Of a stretch of DNA of 33,624 bases, positions 8,951 to 16,956 are shown piece after piece. The position numbers and the translations under genes were made by a program. Under the pieces are notes generated by a model that was given only the letters and a program-made list of their open reading frames with translations, searched no databases and was not told the DNA's origin. The DNA is from an uncultured Clostridia bacterium. GTDB taxonomy: Bacteria > Bacillota > Clostridia > TANB77 > CAG-508. Where the stretch lies: positions 1-33,624 of the forward strand of contig CANRML010000002.1 in the NCBI GenBank assembly GCA_947631725.1, in the 5' to 3' direction. How positions within the stretch are numbered: position 1 is the stretch's first letter; the number at the start of each line of letters is the position of its first letter.

Positions 8951-9976
8951 TTATATATAAAATTCTTTGTACCATTCTGCAAATTTTCTTAATCCATCTC
9001 TTAATGAAGTATTTGGTTTAAATCCAAAATCTCTTTCTAATGGTGTAGTGTCAGCATATGTAACAGGAACATCTCCTGGTTGCATTGCTACTAATTCTTT
9101 ATGTGCTTCAAAATCATAATCTTCTGGCAAAACTCCTGCTTTAATTAGTTCTTCTTGTAATATCTGAACGAAATCTAATAAATTCTCTGGGTTTGAATTT
9201 CCAATATTATAAATCTTGTATGGTGGAATTGGTAATCCGTCTTTTCCATCTTCTTTTTTTGGAGCTTTTTTCATTACTCTCACTATTCCTTCAACAATGT
9301 CATCTATATATGTAAAATCTCTTTTACAATTTCCGTAATTAAATATTTTTATCGTTTCGCCATTTATTAATTTATTTGTAAAACCAAAATATGCCATATC
9401 AGGTCTACCCGCTGGTCCATAAACTGTAAAGAATCTTAATCCAGTTGATGGTATGTTATATAGTTTTGAATAACTATGTGCTAGCAATTCGTTTGATTTC
9501 TTTGTTGCTGCATAAAGTGATACAGGATTGTCCACTTTATCATCAGTTGAAAATGGCACTTTTGTATTTCCTCCGTAGACAGATGAGCTTGAAGCATATA
9601 CTAAATGCTCTACTGGATAATGTCTACAGCACTCTAAAATATTATAAAATCCTATTATATTAGATTCTATATATACATCCGGATTTATTATGCTATACCT
9701 AACCCCTGCTTGAGCAGCTAAATTAACAACAATCTCAGGTTTATATTCTTTAAAAATATTTTCTATAAGTTCTTTGTCAGCTAGATTTCCTTTTACAAAT
9801 ATAAAATTATTGAATTTTTTTAATTCTTTTAATCGATATTCTTTTATGTTGACATCGTAATAATCGTTCATATTATCTAAGCCAATAACCTTTGATTCTT
9901 TTTCATCTTTTAAAATTCTCTTTGCAAGGTTTGAACCTATGAAGCCTGCAGCTCCAGTAATTAAATATGTTTTCAT
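8951..9976 (-). CDS. UDP-glucuronate 4-epimerase (extended SDR family)
   Basis: A 341-residue extended short-chain dehydrogenase with GAAGFIGSNLAKR at the N-terminus, the catalytic serine region ASSSSVYGGNTKVPF, YAATKKSNE with the catalytic Tyr/Lys, and the LRFFTVYGPAGRPDMAYF signature typical of the CapI/LpsL UDP-glucuronate epimerases. The product would be UDP-galacturonate. A GAGGGGG ribosome site precedes the ATG. It lies between the PHP phosphatase (13 bases upstream) and ugd (22 bases downstream), so UDP-glucose to UDP-glucuronate to UDP-galacturonate is encoded in consecutive genes. UDP-glucose 4-epimerase activity is the main alternative and is less well supported by context. Confidence 0.88.
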   Translation of the reverse strand: MKTYLITGAAGFIGSNLAKRILKDEKESKVIGLDNMNDYYDVNIKEYRLKELKKFNNFIFVKGNLADKELIENIFKEYKPEIVVNLAAQAGVRYSIINPDVYIESNIIGFYNILECCRHYPVEHLVYASSSSVYGGNTKVPFSTDDKVDNPVSLYAATKKSNELLAHSYSKLYNIPSTGLRFFTVYGPAGRPDMAYFGFTNKLINGETIKIFNYGNCKRDFTYIDDIVEGIVRVMKKAPKKEDGKDGLPIPPYKIYNIGNSNPENLLDFVQILQEELIKAGVLPEDYDFEAHKELVAMQPGDVPVTYADTTPLERDFGFKPNTSLRDGLRKFAEWYKEFYI

Positions 9977-9989
9977 TTTTCCCCCTCTT

Positions 9990-10769
9990 TTATTTTAATC
10001 CAAGAAGTAATTTTTCTTTTAATGATAATTTGAATAAACTTGGATCTTCTATGTCTATCTGTTCATTTTGCAATACTAATTTAGGATTTATTGTAGTTAA
10101 TTCTTTTAGTTTTTCTTTTCCAATTATTTTTTCTAGTTCTTGCAATATTATAGGTATTTTAGGATATACAGTATTTTGCCTATGTACATCACTTCCTAAA
10201 AAATGTATCATATTATTTTCTAAGAATTTTTTAACAATAAATTGTGCCTTTCTACCATATTGTCCAATAATACTACCATAATTTGCTTGCATATATACAC
10301 CCTTTTGAATTAAGTCATATATTAGCTCTGGTTCCCTTTGTACAAAAGAATATCTTTCTGGATGTGCTAATATTGGTATTATTTCATATTGTAGCATTTC
10401 ATAAATCACATCATATAAATTTAAAGGTTCTGCATTTAATGGCATTTCGAAAAGAACATAGTTTGTTTCATTTATTGTAGATGCTTTTCCCTCTTTCAAC
10501 AGATTTATTATGTTCTCTGAAAAATAAATTTCGTTTCCCAAATATAATCTAATATCTAAATTTTGTTCTTGTAATTTTTCATATATAGCATTAACCCAAA
10601 CCTCACGCTCTGCATTATCTGTTTCATAATATCCTTCCATATAGTGAGAAGTTGAAATAATACCTTTGAACCCTGCTTTTTTTGCTTCTTTTATCAAGTG
10701 AAATGTTTCTTCAACACTTTTCGCTCCGTCATCAATATTTGGTAATATGTGTGAATGTATATCTATCAT
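9990..10769 (-). CDS. PHP-family protein-tyrosine phosphatase (CpsB/YwqE type)
   Basis: A 259-residue PHP-domain metal-dependent phosphatase. It starts with the metal-binding MIDIHSHILPNIDDGAKS; further ligands are in STSHYMEGYY, AHPERY and FLGSDVHRQ. CpsB, Wzb-analogue and YwqE proteins remove phosphate from the tyrosine cluster of the partner BY-kinase and so cycle polysaccharide assembly. The gene lies 14 bases after that kinase. All metal ligands expected for the family are present and the length is normal. Confidence 0.92.
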   Translation of the reverse strand: MIDIHSHILPNIDDGAKSVEETFHLIKEAKKAGFKGIISTSHYMEGYYETDNAEREVWVNAIYEKLQEQNLDIRLYLGNEIYFSENIINLLKEGKASTINETNYVLFEMPLNAEPLNLYDVIYEMLQYEIIPILAHPERYSFVQREPELIYDLIQKGVYMQANYGSIIGQYGRKAQFIVKKFLENNMIHFLGSDVHRQNTVYPKIPIILQELEKIIGKEKLKELTTINPKLVLQNEQIDIEDPSLFKLSLKEKLLLGLK

Positions 10770-10783
10770 AGTTAATTCTCCTT

Positions 10784-11863
10784 TTAACTATTTAAATTCT
10801 TCTTTTCTTGGTCTATATATTCATTTATTTGTCTCAAAATGTCATTTGTCTTGTTCATGCCATCAGGAACTTCTTTATTATTTTCTAAGTTAGTTGAAAC
10901 ATTAGGTGTTCCTTCATTTAATGCATTAGCCTCTTTTTCTTGTTCTTGATTACTGTTTTGATTTAAAACATCATTTATATTGTCGACTTCAACAGGAATT
11001 TCATTATTATTTTCTTCTAAATTTGTAAATATATTAGTAGATTTTTCTTGTTGATTGTTATCTTGTATACCAACTGGAATATCCATTATTTCTGCAGTTG
11101 GTATACTTTTATTCTTAGTTATAGATGATTTTCGTGGTGTTTGTGGATTTCTTTTAGGTTTTTCATTGAAGGAACTTGTAGAGCCATAATAATATGACTG
11201 TTCATATTTCTTTGCAGATATTGCTACTTTATTTAAAACTACACCTGCTATTTTTCCTCCAACTTTTTGAATATTATCAACAATTCTTCGTAAATCTTCT
11301 TTTTTTGTTTGATTGCTTGCTGTTACGATTACTGTTGAATCTACCATTCTAGTTAAAATTAAAGAGTCTGTAACTAATTGTGTTGGTGGTCCATCTAATA
11401 TTACAATGTCTGACAGTTGTTTTAATTGTTCAATTAAATTTATCATTGCTTCTGAAATTAATAATTCAGATGGATTTGGTGGAACATTTCCAGCTGGCAT
11501 AAGGTATAATCCTTCTATTTCTGTTGGTCTTAAGTAGTTTGATAAATCTAGTTTTCCATCCTCTTCACTATAATCTGCTAAATAATTAGAAAGTCCTGGT
11601 CTTGGTGTAGTTCCAAATATTTTATACTGTCTACCTTTTCTCATATCTGCATCAACTAAAATAACTTTTTTTCCAGCTTGTGCAAAAGTAACAGCTAGGT
11701 TAGAAGATATCCAGCTTTTTCCTTCACTTGGCAATGTTGAAGTAACTAAAAGTGTTTGTAATTTATTTCTATTATTCATAAATTGTATATTTGTTCTTAA
11801 AGTTCTAAATATTTCGGAAATAGTTGATTTAGGATCTTCTTGTGTTATTAATTCTTTTTTCAT
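10784..11863 (-). CDS. Tyrosine-protein kinase of the CpsD/CapB family with a long C-terminal extension
   Basis: Residues 1-~215 are a bacterial tyrosine kinase domain: Walker A TSTLPSEGKSW (41-51, K49), Walker A' ILVDAD (68-73), Walker B IVILDGPP. A tyrosine group follows at Y220 and Y224-226, where CpsD-type kinases normally end at about 230 residues. Here another ~130 residues continue, rich in Asn, Gln and Glu, with two related units (~276-301 and ~319-345) sharing TNLE-N-EIP/EVP-NDVL/NDIL-Q. The ATG shares one base with the stop of the Wzz-like gene (TAATG), so the two are translationally coupled, as expected for the membrane activator and its cytoplasmic kinase. Confidence 0.93.
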   Translation of the reverse strand: MKKELITQEDPKSTISEIFRTLRTNIQFMNNRNKLQTLLVTSTLPSEGKSWISSNLAVTFAQAGKKVILVDADMRKGRQYKIFGTTPRPGLSNYLADYSEEDGKLDLSNYLRPTEIEGLYLMPAGNVPPNPSELLISEAMINLIEQLKQLSDIVILDGPPTQLVTDSLILTRMVDSTVIVTASNQTKKEDLRRIVDNIQKVGGKIAGVVLNKVAISAKKYEQSYYYGSTSSFNEKPKRNPQTPRKSSITKNKSIPTAEIMDIPVGIQDNNQQEKSTNIFTNLEENNNEIPVEVDNINDVLNQNSNQEQEKEANALNEGTPNVSTNLENNKEVPDGMNKTNDILRQINEYIDQEKKNLNS

Positions 11864-12594
11864 TATCTTCTACCTCCTTTTGACTTTGATTTTCCTTTTG
11901 TTTCTTGCAATGCTCCATAAACAGGTATTGAGACTAATACTGGTATTGTATCAAATAGCTTTTCAATATCTTCTGCTGCTTTTACAGTAGTATCTAGCAT
12001 GTTTAATATTAAAATATATGCAATTGCCACAACTAAGCCGATGAATAAAAATATAGCTACATCTCTTACATGATTAATATTTGAAGGAGATGTTTGTATT
12101 TCTGCTTCATCTATTACTTGAACGTTTTCAATATTATAAATTGCTTTTACTTTTTCTGAAAATACTTTTGTAATTTCATTTGCTATTTTTGCAGCATATG
12201 TTGGATTTTCATCTTTAACTGTAATTTCGATTAAATCAGACTCTTTTACCGTATTTACAGATACATTGTTTCTTAATGAATTAACATTAACATCAATTCC
12301 CAAGTTATTAATTACTTCTGTCAATATACTTTTTCTTTTTACCAATTCACTATATGTTGATACCAATTTTGAGTTTATAGTCAAATCGGTTGTTGTAATA
12401 GCATTAGAATTTTCTCCTGTTGTTGCAGTTCCTGAAGACGCTAAAATTAATGAAGCAGATGAGCTATAAATAGGTGTTACAAAACCTATTGTATAAATAA
12501 TACCAATTACCATAAAAATTAATACAATTAAAATAACCTGTAATCTTTTATTCCAAAAGATGTCAAATAATTCTTTTAAATCTAATTCTTCCAT
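11863..12594 (-). CDS. Wzz/CapA-type chain-length regulator and kinase activator
   Basis: A 243-residue polysaccharide co-polymerase of the Gram-positive type (YveK/CapA/CpsC): a short cytoplasmic start (MEELDLKELFDIFW), membrane helix at ~19-40, extracellular region ~41-178 with the PIYSSSASLILAS strand, second helix at ~180-201 preceded by a proline-containing IQTSPSNINH, and a cytoplasmic end with basic GKSKSKGGRR. In this family the C-terminal tail activates the BY-kinase encoded next. It is the first gene of the five-gene operon, with an AGGAGG ribosome site and promoter at 12629-12658. Confidence 0.9.
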   Translation of the reverse strand: MEELDLKELFDIFWNKRLQVILIVLIFMVIGIIYTIGFVTPIYSSSASLILASSGTATTGENSNAITTTDLTINSKLVSTYSELVKRKSILTEVINNLGIDVNVNSLRNNVSVNTVKESDLIEITVKDENPTYAAKIANEITKVFSEKVKAIYNIENVQVIDEAEIQTSPSNINHVRDVAIFLFIGLVVAIAYILILNMLDTTVKAAEDIEKLFDTIPVLVSIPVYGALQETKGKSKSKGGRR

Positions 12595-12628
12595 TTACTT
12601 CCTCCTAAGTTTATTTTCATACTTTAAT

Positions 12629-12658
12629 ATTATAACATGTACATTGTATTTTTTTCAA
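12629..12658 (-). promoter_or_regulatory. Promoter of the exopolysaccharide operon
   Basis: On the minus strand TTGAAA (12653-12658), 18-base spacer, TATAAT (12629-12634) with an extended TG one base upstream of the -10. The 13-base core TACATGTTATAAT is identical to that of the sortase-unit promoter at 14745-14757. Confidence 0.7.
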
Positions 12659-12666
12659 TATATTTT

Positions 12667-12695
12667 TAAAAAAAGTCAGATTTTTTTCTGACCTT
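12667..12695 (-). terminator. Intrinsic terminator of the sortase operon
   Basis: GTCAGA/TCTGAC stem (12675-12680 with 12687-12692), 6-base loop, then seven T residues on the minus strand, directly after the gene ending at 12710. Confidence 0.82.
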
Positions 12696-12709
12696 TTAAT
12701 TCTTCTATT

Positions 12710-13564
12710 TTAATCAATATCACTTGACTTTTTTAAGTGTTTATATTTTTTTATGTTATGAATCAAATTAGCAATAATAGCTGTAAAAACTCCAAGTATT
12801 ACTAATCCACAGCCATAAAATAGTATATTTTTCATTACCTCTGATAATACATTTCGTAGTACACCTGAAATAGCATCATTTAAAATTACAATAGATTCTA
12901 CTTTTATTCTTGTAGTTATTAATTTATTAATTATTACTAAAAGTAGTCCTGAAGAAATAAATGATATTGCTGTAAATGTGAATATCCTATAAATTCTCCT
13001 TTTAGAAATTAGAATTAATAAAATTATGCTACAAGCCAAAGTCACTAATGATACTTTTTTTGCTAAATCAACAACCTTTGTGGCCTTTTTATATATAGAA
13101 TTTATATTTTCTTCATATCCAAAGTGTAATATAGTATTTGTATATTCATTTGCCATTGTATCAACTAATGTATTTAGTGCTTCTTTTTGTGTTATGTTTA
13201 AATCTGTATCTGCAAAAATTTTATTAATATTTGCATTTAAATTATCCTTAATAGATTGTTTATCAACTTCTTCTTCTAATCCATTATATATATGACTAAT
13301 AATAGTTTTTGTATCTTCTTCTATTTTTTGTTCTGTTACTATATTTTCTAATGCTGTTTCATCCAGTCCTGATTGATATATATAATTTTCTAAATTAGAT
13401 TTTACATCTTCATATATACTAGCATAATAGTTTGTTTCATCTAATTTGTTTAAAACATATTTTTCATTAAGTATAGTAGAAGAAATTAGTAAAACTAATA
13501 TTATTATAACAATAGATATAGTTAATAAAATTGATAATATGTATCTCATTGTTTGCTTTAACAT
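12710..13564 (-). CDS. Hypothetical four-helix membrane protein in the sortase operon
   Basis: A 284-residue protein that I cannot assign to a named family. It has an N-terminal membrane helix (~8-32), a charged, helical extracellular region (~33-165) with many Asp/Glu/Lys/Asn, then three hydrophobic helices (~168-187, ~193-215, ~245-268) and a lysine-rich cytoplasmic end. It begins 16 bases after the sortase stop and shares that operon's terminator, so a role in surface-protein processing or in holding the substrate is possible, but this is inference from position only. Confidence 0.75.
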   Translation of the reverse strand: MLKQTMRYILSILLTISIVIIILVLLISSTILNEKYVLNKLDETNYYASIYEDVKSNLENYIYQSGLDETALENIVTEQKIEEDTKTIISHIYNGLEEEVDKQSIKDNLNANINKIFADTDLNITQKEALNTLVDTMANEYTNTILHFGYEENINSIYKKATKVVDLAKKVSLVTLACSIILLILISKRRIYRIFTFTAISFISSGLLLVIINKLITTRIKVESIVILNDAISGVLRNVLSEVMKNILFYGCGLVILGVFTAIIANLIHNIKKYKHLKKSSDID

Positions 13565-13580
13565 TTTACCTTTTCCTCCC

Positions 13581-14207
13581 CTATTTTTGTAGCTCTGAAT
13601 ACACTACATATCTTTGCTTTGTATAACCTATATTAATAAATGGATAACAAGTAAATACCATTAATATTTCTTTTTGTTTTTGAATTGGCATTTTTTCCAT
13701 TTCTGTTTCATTTATAATTTGCATATCATAAATTTTATAATTATATTCTCCATAAGAAGTTTTTACTGTTATCATATCATCTTTTCTTAGTTCTGAAAAT
13801 CTACGAAACATATTCTTTGTATTATGTCCCATATATATGACAGATCCACCTTCTCCTGGAAAATAACTATTGCTTAAGTGTCCAACACCTTTTTTTAAAA
13901 TGTCTAATCTTTCTCCAAAATATACTGGCAAATTAACATCGATTTTAGGAATTTCAATTGTTGCATATTGTTCTCCATATTTTGGATAATTTTCCATCCC
14001 ATTTTCTTCTGTTATAATTGTTGGTAGAGTTTCTGCTTTTGCATTTTCTTTATCAATTGCTATTTTACTCACTATTGATATCGTTTGTTCTATTTTAGCC
14101 CCATAAAATAGATAAATGATTCCTACAACAGCTATTGTAAAGCACAAAGCAACTATTATGTTAATAATAGTTGCTTTTACTGTTTTTTCAATAATTTTTT
14201 TATGCAT
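13581..14207 (-). CDS. Class D-like sortase
   Basis: A 208-residue sortase: N-terminal membrane anchor (~13-36), a spacer, then the beta-barrel with ATIEIPKIDVNLPVYFG, catalytic H128 in SVIYMGHNT, C187 in LMVFTCYPF and R199 in KQRYVVYSEL. The triad is complete. The TCYPF context and a gene partner encoding a small substrate resemble class D enzymes; class assignment is tentative. Its ATG overlaps the last 8 bases of the upstream substrate gene, a sign of coupled translation. The enzyme would cut the substrate between Thr and Gly of its sorting motif and join it to cell-wall peptide. Confidence 0.9.
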   Translation of the reverse strand: MHKKIIEKTVKATIINIIVALCFTIAVVGIIYLFYGAKIEQTISIVSKIAIDKENAKAETLPTIITEENGMENYPKYGEQYATIEIPKIDVNLPVYFGERLDILKKGVGHLSNSYFPGEGGSVIYMGHNTKNMFRRFSELRKDDMITVKTSYGEYNYKIYDMQIINETEMEKMPIQKQKEILMVFTCYPFINIGYTKQRYVVYSELQK

Positions 14208-14712
14208 TAGCTATTTTTCTTCTTACTACAAAAACTGTAGCTAGGGCTAAAATTGCTACTGAAGAAACAACTAAAACTGTGCTTACATTACTTCCTGTAT
14301 AAGGTGCATCTGAATTTAATGGAACTTCATCAACTACTTCTCCATTTTTAGTAATTACAATGTTTCCATTTTTAACTGTCCATCCTGATCCTGGAATAAG
14401 GCTTGTAACTGTATCTGCGATTTCTGCTAATTTATTTCTGTCTTCTTGAGTTAATTTAGTAGGATCTGTAACACCAGCTTCTGTCATAATAGCATCTGCT
14501 TTTTTAGCTTCTGCTAATATTTGTTCAGCTTGTGTATCATCTAGTGAAAATGCTTTTACATTTCTTTCGATTCTAGCTTTGCTTATTCCATATTTTGATG
14601 CAATAGCATAAAGCTCATCTACTAAAGTTGCACTTGTTACAGCACTTACCATAGTTGTTGCTACAGTCATTACCATTACAAATAAAATTGCAATTGAAAT
14701 TAGTTTTTTCAT
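14200..14712 (-). CDS. Small secreted surface protein with APYTG-type sorting signal (likely sortase substrate)
   Basis: A 170-residue protein with a signal peptide (~1-24, ending VSA), a helical, acid/alanine-rich body (~30-100, ELYAIASKYGISKARIE and QAEQILAEAKKADAIM), a short beta region (~110-132) and a C-terminal sorting signal: APYTG at 136-140, a hydrophobic stretch (~145-163) and a RRK tail. The usual LPxTG leucine is replaced by alanine. It is followed directly by an overlapping sortase gene, the arrangement expected of a dedicated substrate-enzyme pair. It resembles in layout the processed acidic surface proteins paired with class D sortases, but I cannot confirm homology. An AGGAGG ribosome site and a promoter at 14745-14773 precede it. 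Confidence 0.82.
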   Translation of the reverse strand: MKKLISIAILFVMVMTVATTMVSAVTSATLVDELYAIASKYGISKARIERNVKAFSLDDTQAEQILAEAKKADAIMTEAGVTDPTKLTQEDRNKLAEIADTVTSLIPGSGWTVKNGNIVITKNGEVVDEVPLNSDAPYTGSNVSTVLVVSSVAILALATVFVVRRKIANA

Positions 14713-14744
14713 TTTAAAACTCCTCCTTTTGTTAAACTACTTGT

Positions 14745-14773
14745 ATTATAACATGTATATTTTTTTTATGCAA
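14745..14773 (-). promoter_or_regulatory. Promoter of the surface-protein/sortase operon
   Basis: On the minus strand TTGCAT (14768-14773), 17-base spacer, TATAAT (14745-14750) with an extended TG. The spacer end and -10 match the exopolysaccharide promoter base for base over 13 positions. Confidence 0.7.
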
Positions 14774-14854
14774 TAGTTTTTTAAAAAAAATTTATTTTTT
14801 ATTTATATTAAAAAAGTCATAAGTGATTTTTGTCAAAATTTTTTCATTTTATGC

Positions 14855-16711
14855 TTACTTACTTTCTTTATATGTTGGTACAACATCTTTCATTGTCTTT
14901 TTTATTTCTTCTCTTTGTTCATTGTTGCAACTTTCTATCATTTTATTTAATTTTTTTAGTTTTTCATCTATGTTTTTCATTGTAATATCTGCTGGTGGTG
15001 CTATATAGATTTTATCATGTTTAGTTTGTTCTAGTCCTTCTTCTGCCATAAGTAGCTCTTCATATAGTTTTTCCCCTGGTCTTAATCCTGTTACTTTTAT
15101 TTGCATATCTACATTTGGTTCATATCCAGATAATCTTATTAATTTAACTGCCATATCATAAATTTTTACAGGCTCTCCCATATCTAGTACAAAAATTTCT
15201 CCACCTTTTGCATATGTCATTGCTTGCAATACAAGTGATACTGCTTCTGGTATTGTCATAAAAAATCTTGTTATATCTTTATGTGTTACAGTTACTGGTC
15301 CACCACTTGCAATTTGCTTTTTAAATAATGGTATAACTGATCCATTGCTTCCTAATACATTTCCAAAACGTACAGCAGCATATTCTGTTTTACTTTCTTT
15401 TGCTTTTGCTTGCACTATCATTTCACATAAACGTTTTGTTGCGCCCATTATGTTTGTTGGGTTAACTGCTTTATCAGTTGAAATCAATATGCATTTTTTT
15501 ACTTCATATTCATCTGAGCAGTTTACAACATTATATGTACCAAACACATTATTTTTTATTGCTTCTAATGGACTAGTTTCCATTAGTGGTACATGTTTAT
15601 GTGCTGCAGCATGGAATACTAAATATGGCTTAAATTCTTCAAAAATTTCATTTAATCTTTTTTTATCTCTTACACTTGCAACAATTGCATATATATTTTG
15701 ATTTGGATAATTGTATTTTAGCTCTTGCTCTATATCATATAAGTTATTTTCATAAATATCAACTATTACTAATTTTTTAGGATTGTATTTTATAATTTGT
15801 CTGCAAAGTTCTGAACCGATTGAGCCACCTCCACCAGTTACTAATACTACTTTGTTTTTTATTAATTTTACTATGTTTTTATTGTCTAATTCAATAGCAT
15901 CTCTTCCTAGTAAATCTTCTATTTCTACATTTCTAAAGCTATCCATCAAGCTTTTATTTTGAATTAGTTCTTTTGCTCCTGGCAATATTCTTACTTTGCA
16001 TCCAGTTTGTTGACAAATATTTAATATGTTTTTTCTTTCTTCATTTGAAATATTTGAAATAGTAAATAAAATTAATTCTATATTTTTTTCTTGACAGATT
16101 CTAATAATATCATTTCTTGTTCCTAAAATCTTAATTCCTGATACAGCATAATTTAATTTATTTATATTGTCATCAACTAATCCTACAACATTATATGTAT
16201 CTTTCATTGTTGATTTTAGTGTTTTTAATATTATTGTTGCTGCCTCTCCTGCCCCAATTATTAATACATTTTTCTTTAATTTGCCACCATCTTTTTGTAC
16301 TTTGTATCCTTCTGTTAATATAAGCCTTATGATTACTCTATAACTAACAATAGCTGTCATTATCATAAGCGCTGCCACCATATTTGTTCTAGTATTTGCT
16401 ATTGTATTTAATTTAAATGTTAATTTTAGTGTTGTTAATATTGTATATGATATTAAACAAGCTAAAACATATATTAAGTAATCATATCCTGTTTCATATC
16501 TTGTAATATTATCATATGTTTTAAATATATGTAGAACACATGAATACGTCATAATTGCTAGTAATATGGTATTTATCATTATTCTGTTTTCTTCTATATT
16601 AATAAAAACTTGATCATTAATTAAAATATATGCTGTATAGTATGCCATGACTACTATTATAACATCCATCAGCCTCAATATTACATTTCTATGTTTCTTT
16701 AATAAATTCAA
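14855..16711 (-). CDS. Membrane-bound UDP-sugar 4,6-dehydratase, CapD/PglF type
   Basis: Long-form polysaccharide biosynthesis dehydratase with an N-terminal membrane block (four helices within ~10-135), a first Rossmann domain (NVLIIGAGEAA, ~148-158) and a second catalytic SDR domain (VTGGGGSIGSE, ~291-301). The active site reads STDKAVNPTNIMGATKR: Thr412-Asp413-Lys414, with methionine in place of the usual SDR tyrosine, as in PglF-type UDP-N-acetylglucosamine 4,6-dehydratases. The longest frame starts with an ATG at 16747, but that ATG overlaps the TATAAT of the promoter and cannot be in the RNA. A TTG at 16711, six bases after AAGGGG, is therefore the likely start, giving 618 residues. It probably makes a precursor for deoxy-amino sugars. 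Nucleotide substrate is inferred from the family. Confidence 0.9.
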   Translation of the reverse strand: MNLLKKHRNVILRLMDVIIVVMAYYTAYILINDQVFINIEENRIMINTILLAIMTYSCVLHIFKTYDNITRYETGYDYLIYVLACLISYTILTTLKLTFKLNTIANTRTNMVAALMIMTAIVSYRVIIRLILTEGYKVQKDGGKLKKNVLIIGAGEAATIILKTLKSTMKDTYNVVGLVDDNINKLNYAVSGIKILGTRNDIIRICQEKNIELILFTISNISNEERKNILNICQQTGCKVRILPGAKELIQNKSLMDSFRNVEIEDLLGRDAIELDNKNIVKLIKNKVVLVTGGGGSIGSELCRQIIKYNPKKLVIVDIYENNLYDIEQELKYNYPNQNIYAIVASVRDKKRLNEIFEEFKPYLVFHAAAHKHVPLMETSPLEAIKNNVFGTYNVVNCSDEYEVKKCILISTDKAVNPTNIMGATKRLCEMIVQAKAKESKTEYAAVRFGNVLGSNGSVIPLFKKQIASGGPVTVTHKDITRFFMTIPEAVSLVLQAMTYAKGGEIFVLDMGEPVKIYDMAVKLIRLSGYEPNVDMQIKVTGLRPGEKLYEELLMAEEGLEQTKHDKIYIAPPADITMKNIDEKLKKLNKMIESCNNEQREEIKKTMKDVVPTYKESK

Positions 16712-16745
16712 TGTTTTCCCCTTCTTTTTACAACGTTCAAATAAC

Positions 16746-16774
16746 ATTATACAATATATTTACTAATTTGACAA
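16746..16774 (-). promoter_or_regulatory. Promoter of the sugar-dehydratase gene
   Basis: On the minus strand TTGTCA (16769-16774), 17-base spacer, TATAAT (16746-16751). The predicted RNA start near 16739 leaves a leader of roughly 28 bases before the TTG start at 16711. Confidence 0.7.
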
Positions 16775-16827
16775 GGTTTTTACTCATATTTTTTAGTGTA
16801 AAAATCTAACATATTATTTTTTTAAGA

Positions 16828-16875
16828 AATATTAGTCAAATTATTTTTGTCTGCAATAATAACTTGACTAATATT
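16828..16875. repeat. Perfect 12-bp inverted repeat with 24-base spacer
   Basis: AATATTAGTCAA (16828-16839) and its exact complement (16864-16875) flank 24 bases. It lies between the terminator of the cadherin-like gene and the dehydratase promoter, ending 54 bases upstream of that promoter's -35 box. Operator or spare terminator; not resolved. Confidence 0.5.
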
Positions 16876-16883
16876 CATAAAAA

Positions 16884-16922
16884 TAAGCCCAAATGTTAAA
16901 CAACTTTATTTAATATTTGGAC
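16884..16922 (-). terminator. Probable terminator of the glucosaminidase/cadherin-like operon
   Basis: An 11-bp stem with one G-T pair (16889-16899 with 16910-16920, CCAAAT core) is followed on the minus strand by GCTTATTTTTATG. It lies 35 bases after the stop codon at 16957. Confidence 0.6.
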
Positions 16923-16956
16923 TCACTTTGATTTTATTTAGTTTTATTTTTATATT

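Noticed and set aside
14713..14854. Terminator for the sugar dehydratase
   Set aside because: The sequence is AT-rich with short T runs, but I found no stem with convincing G-C content, so none is listed.
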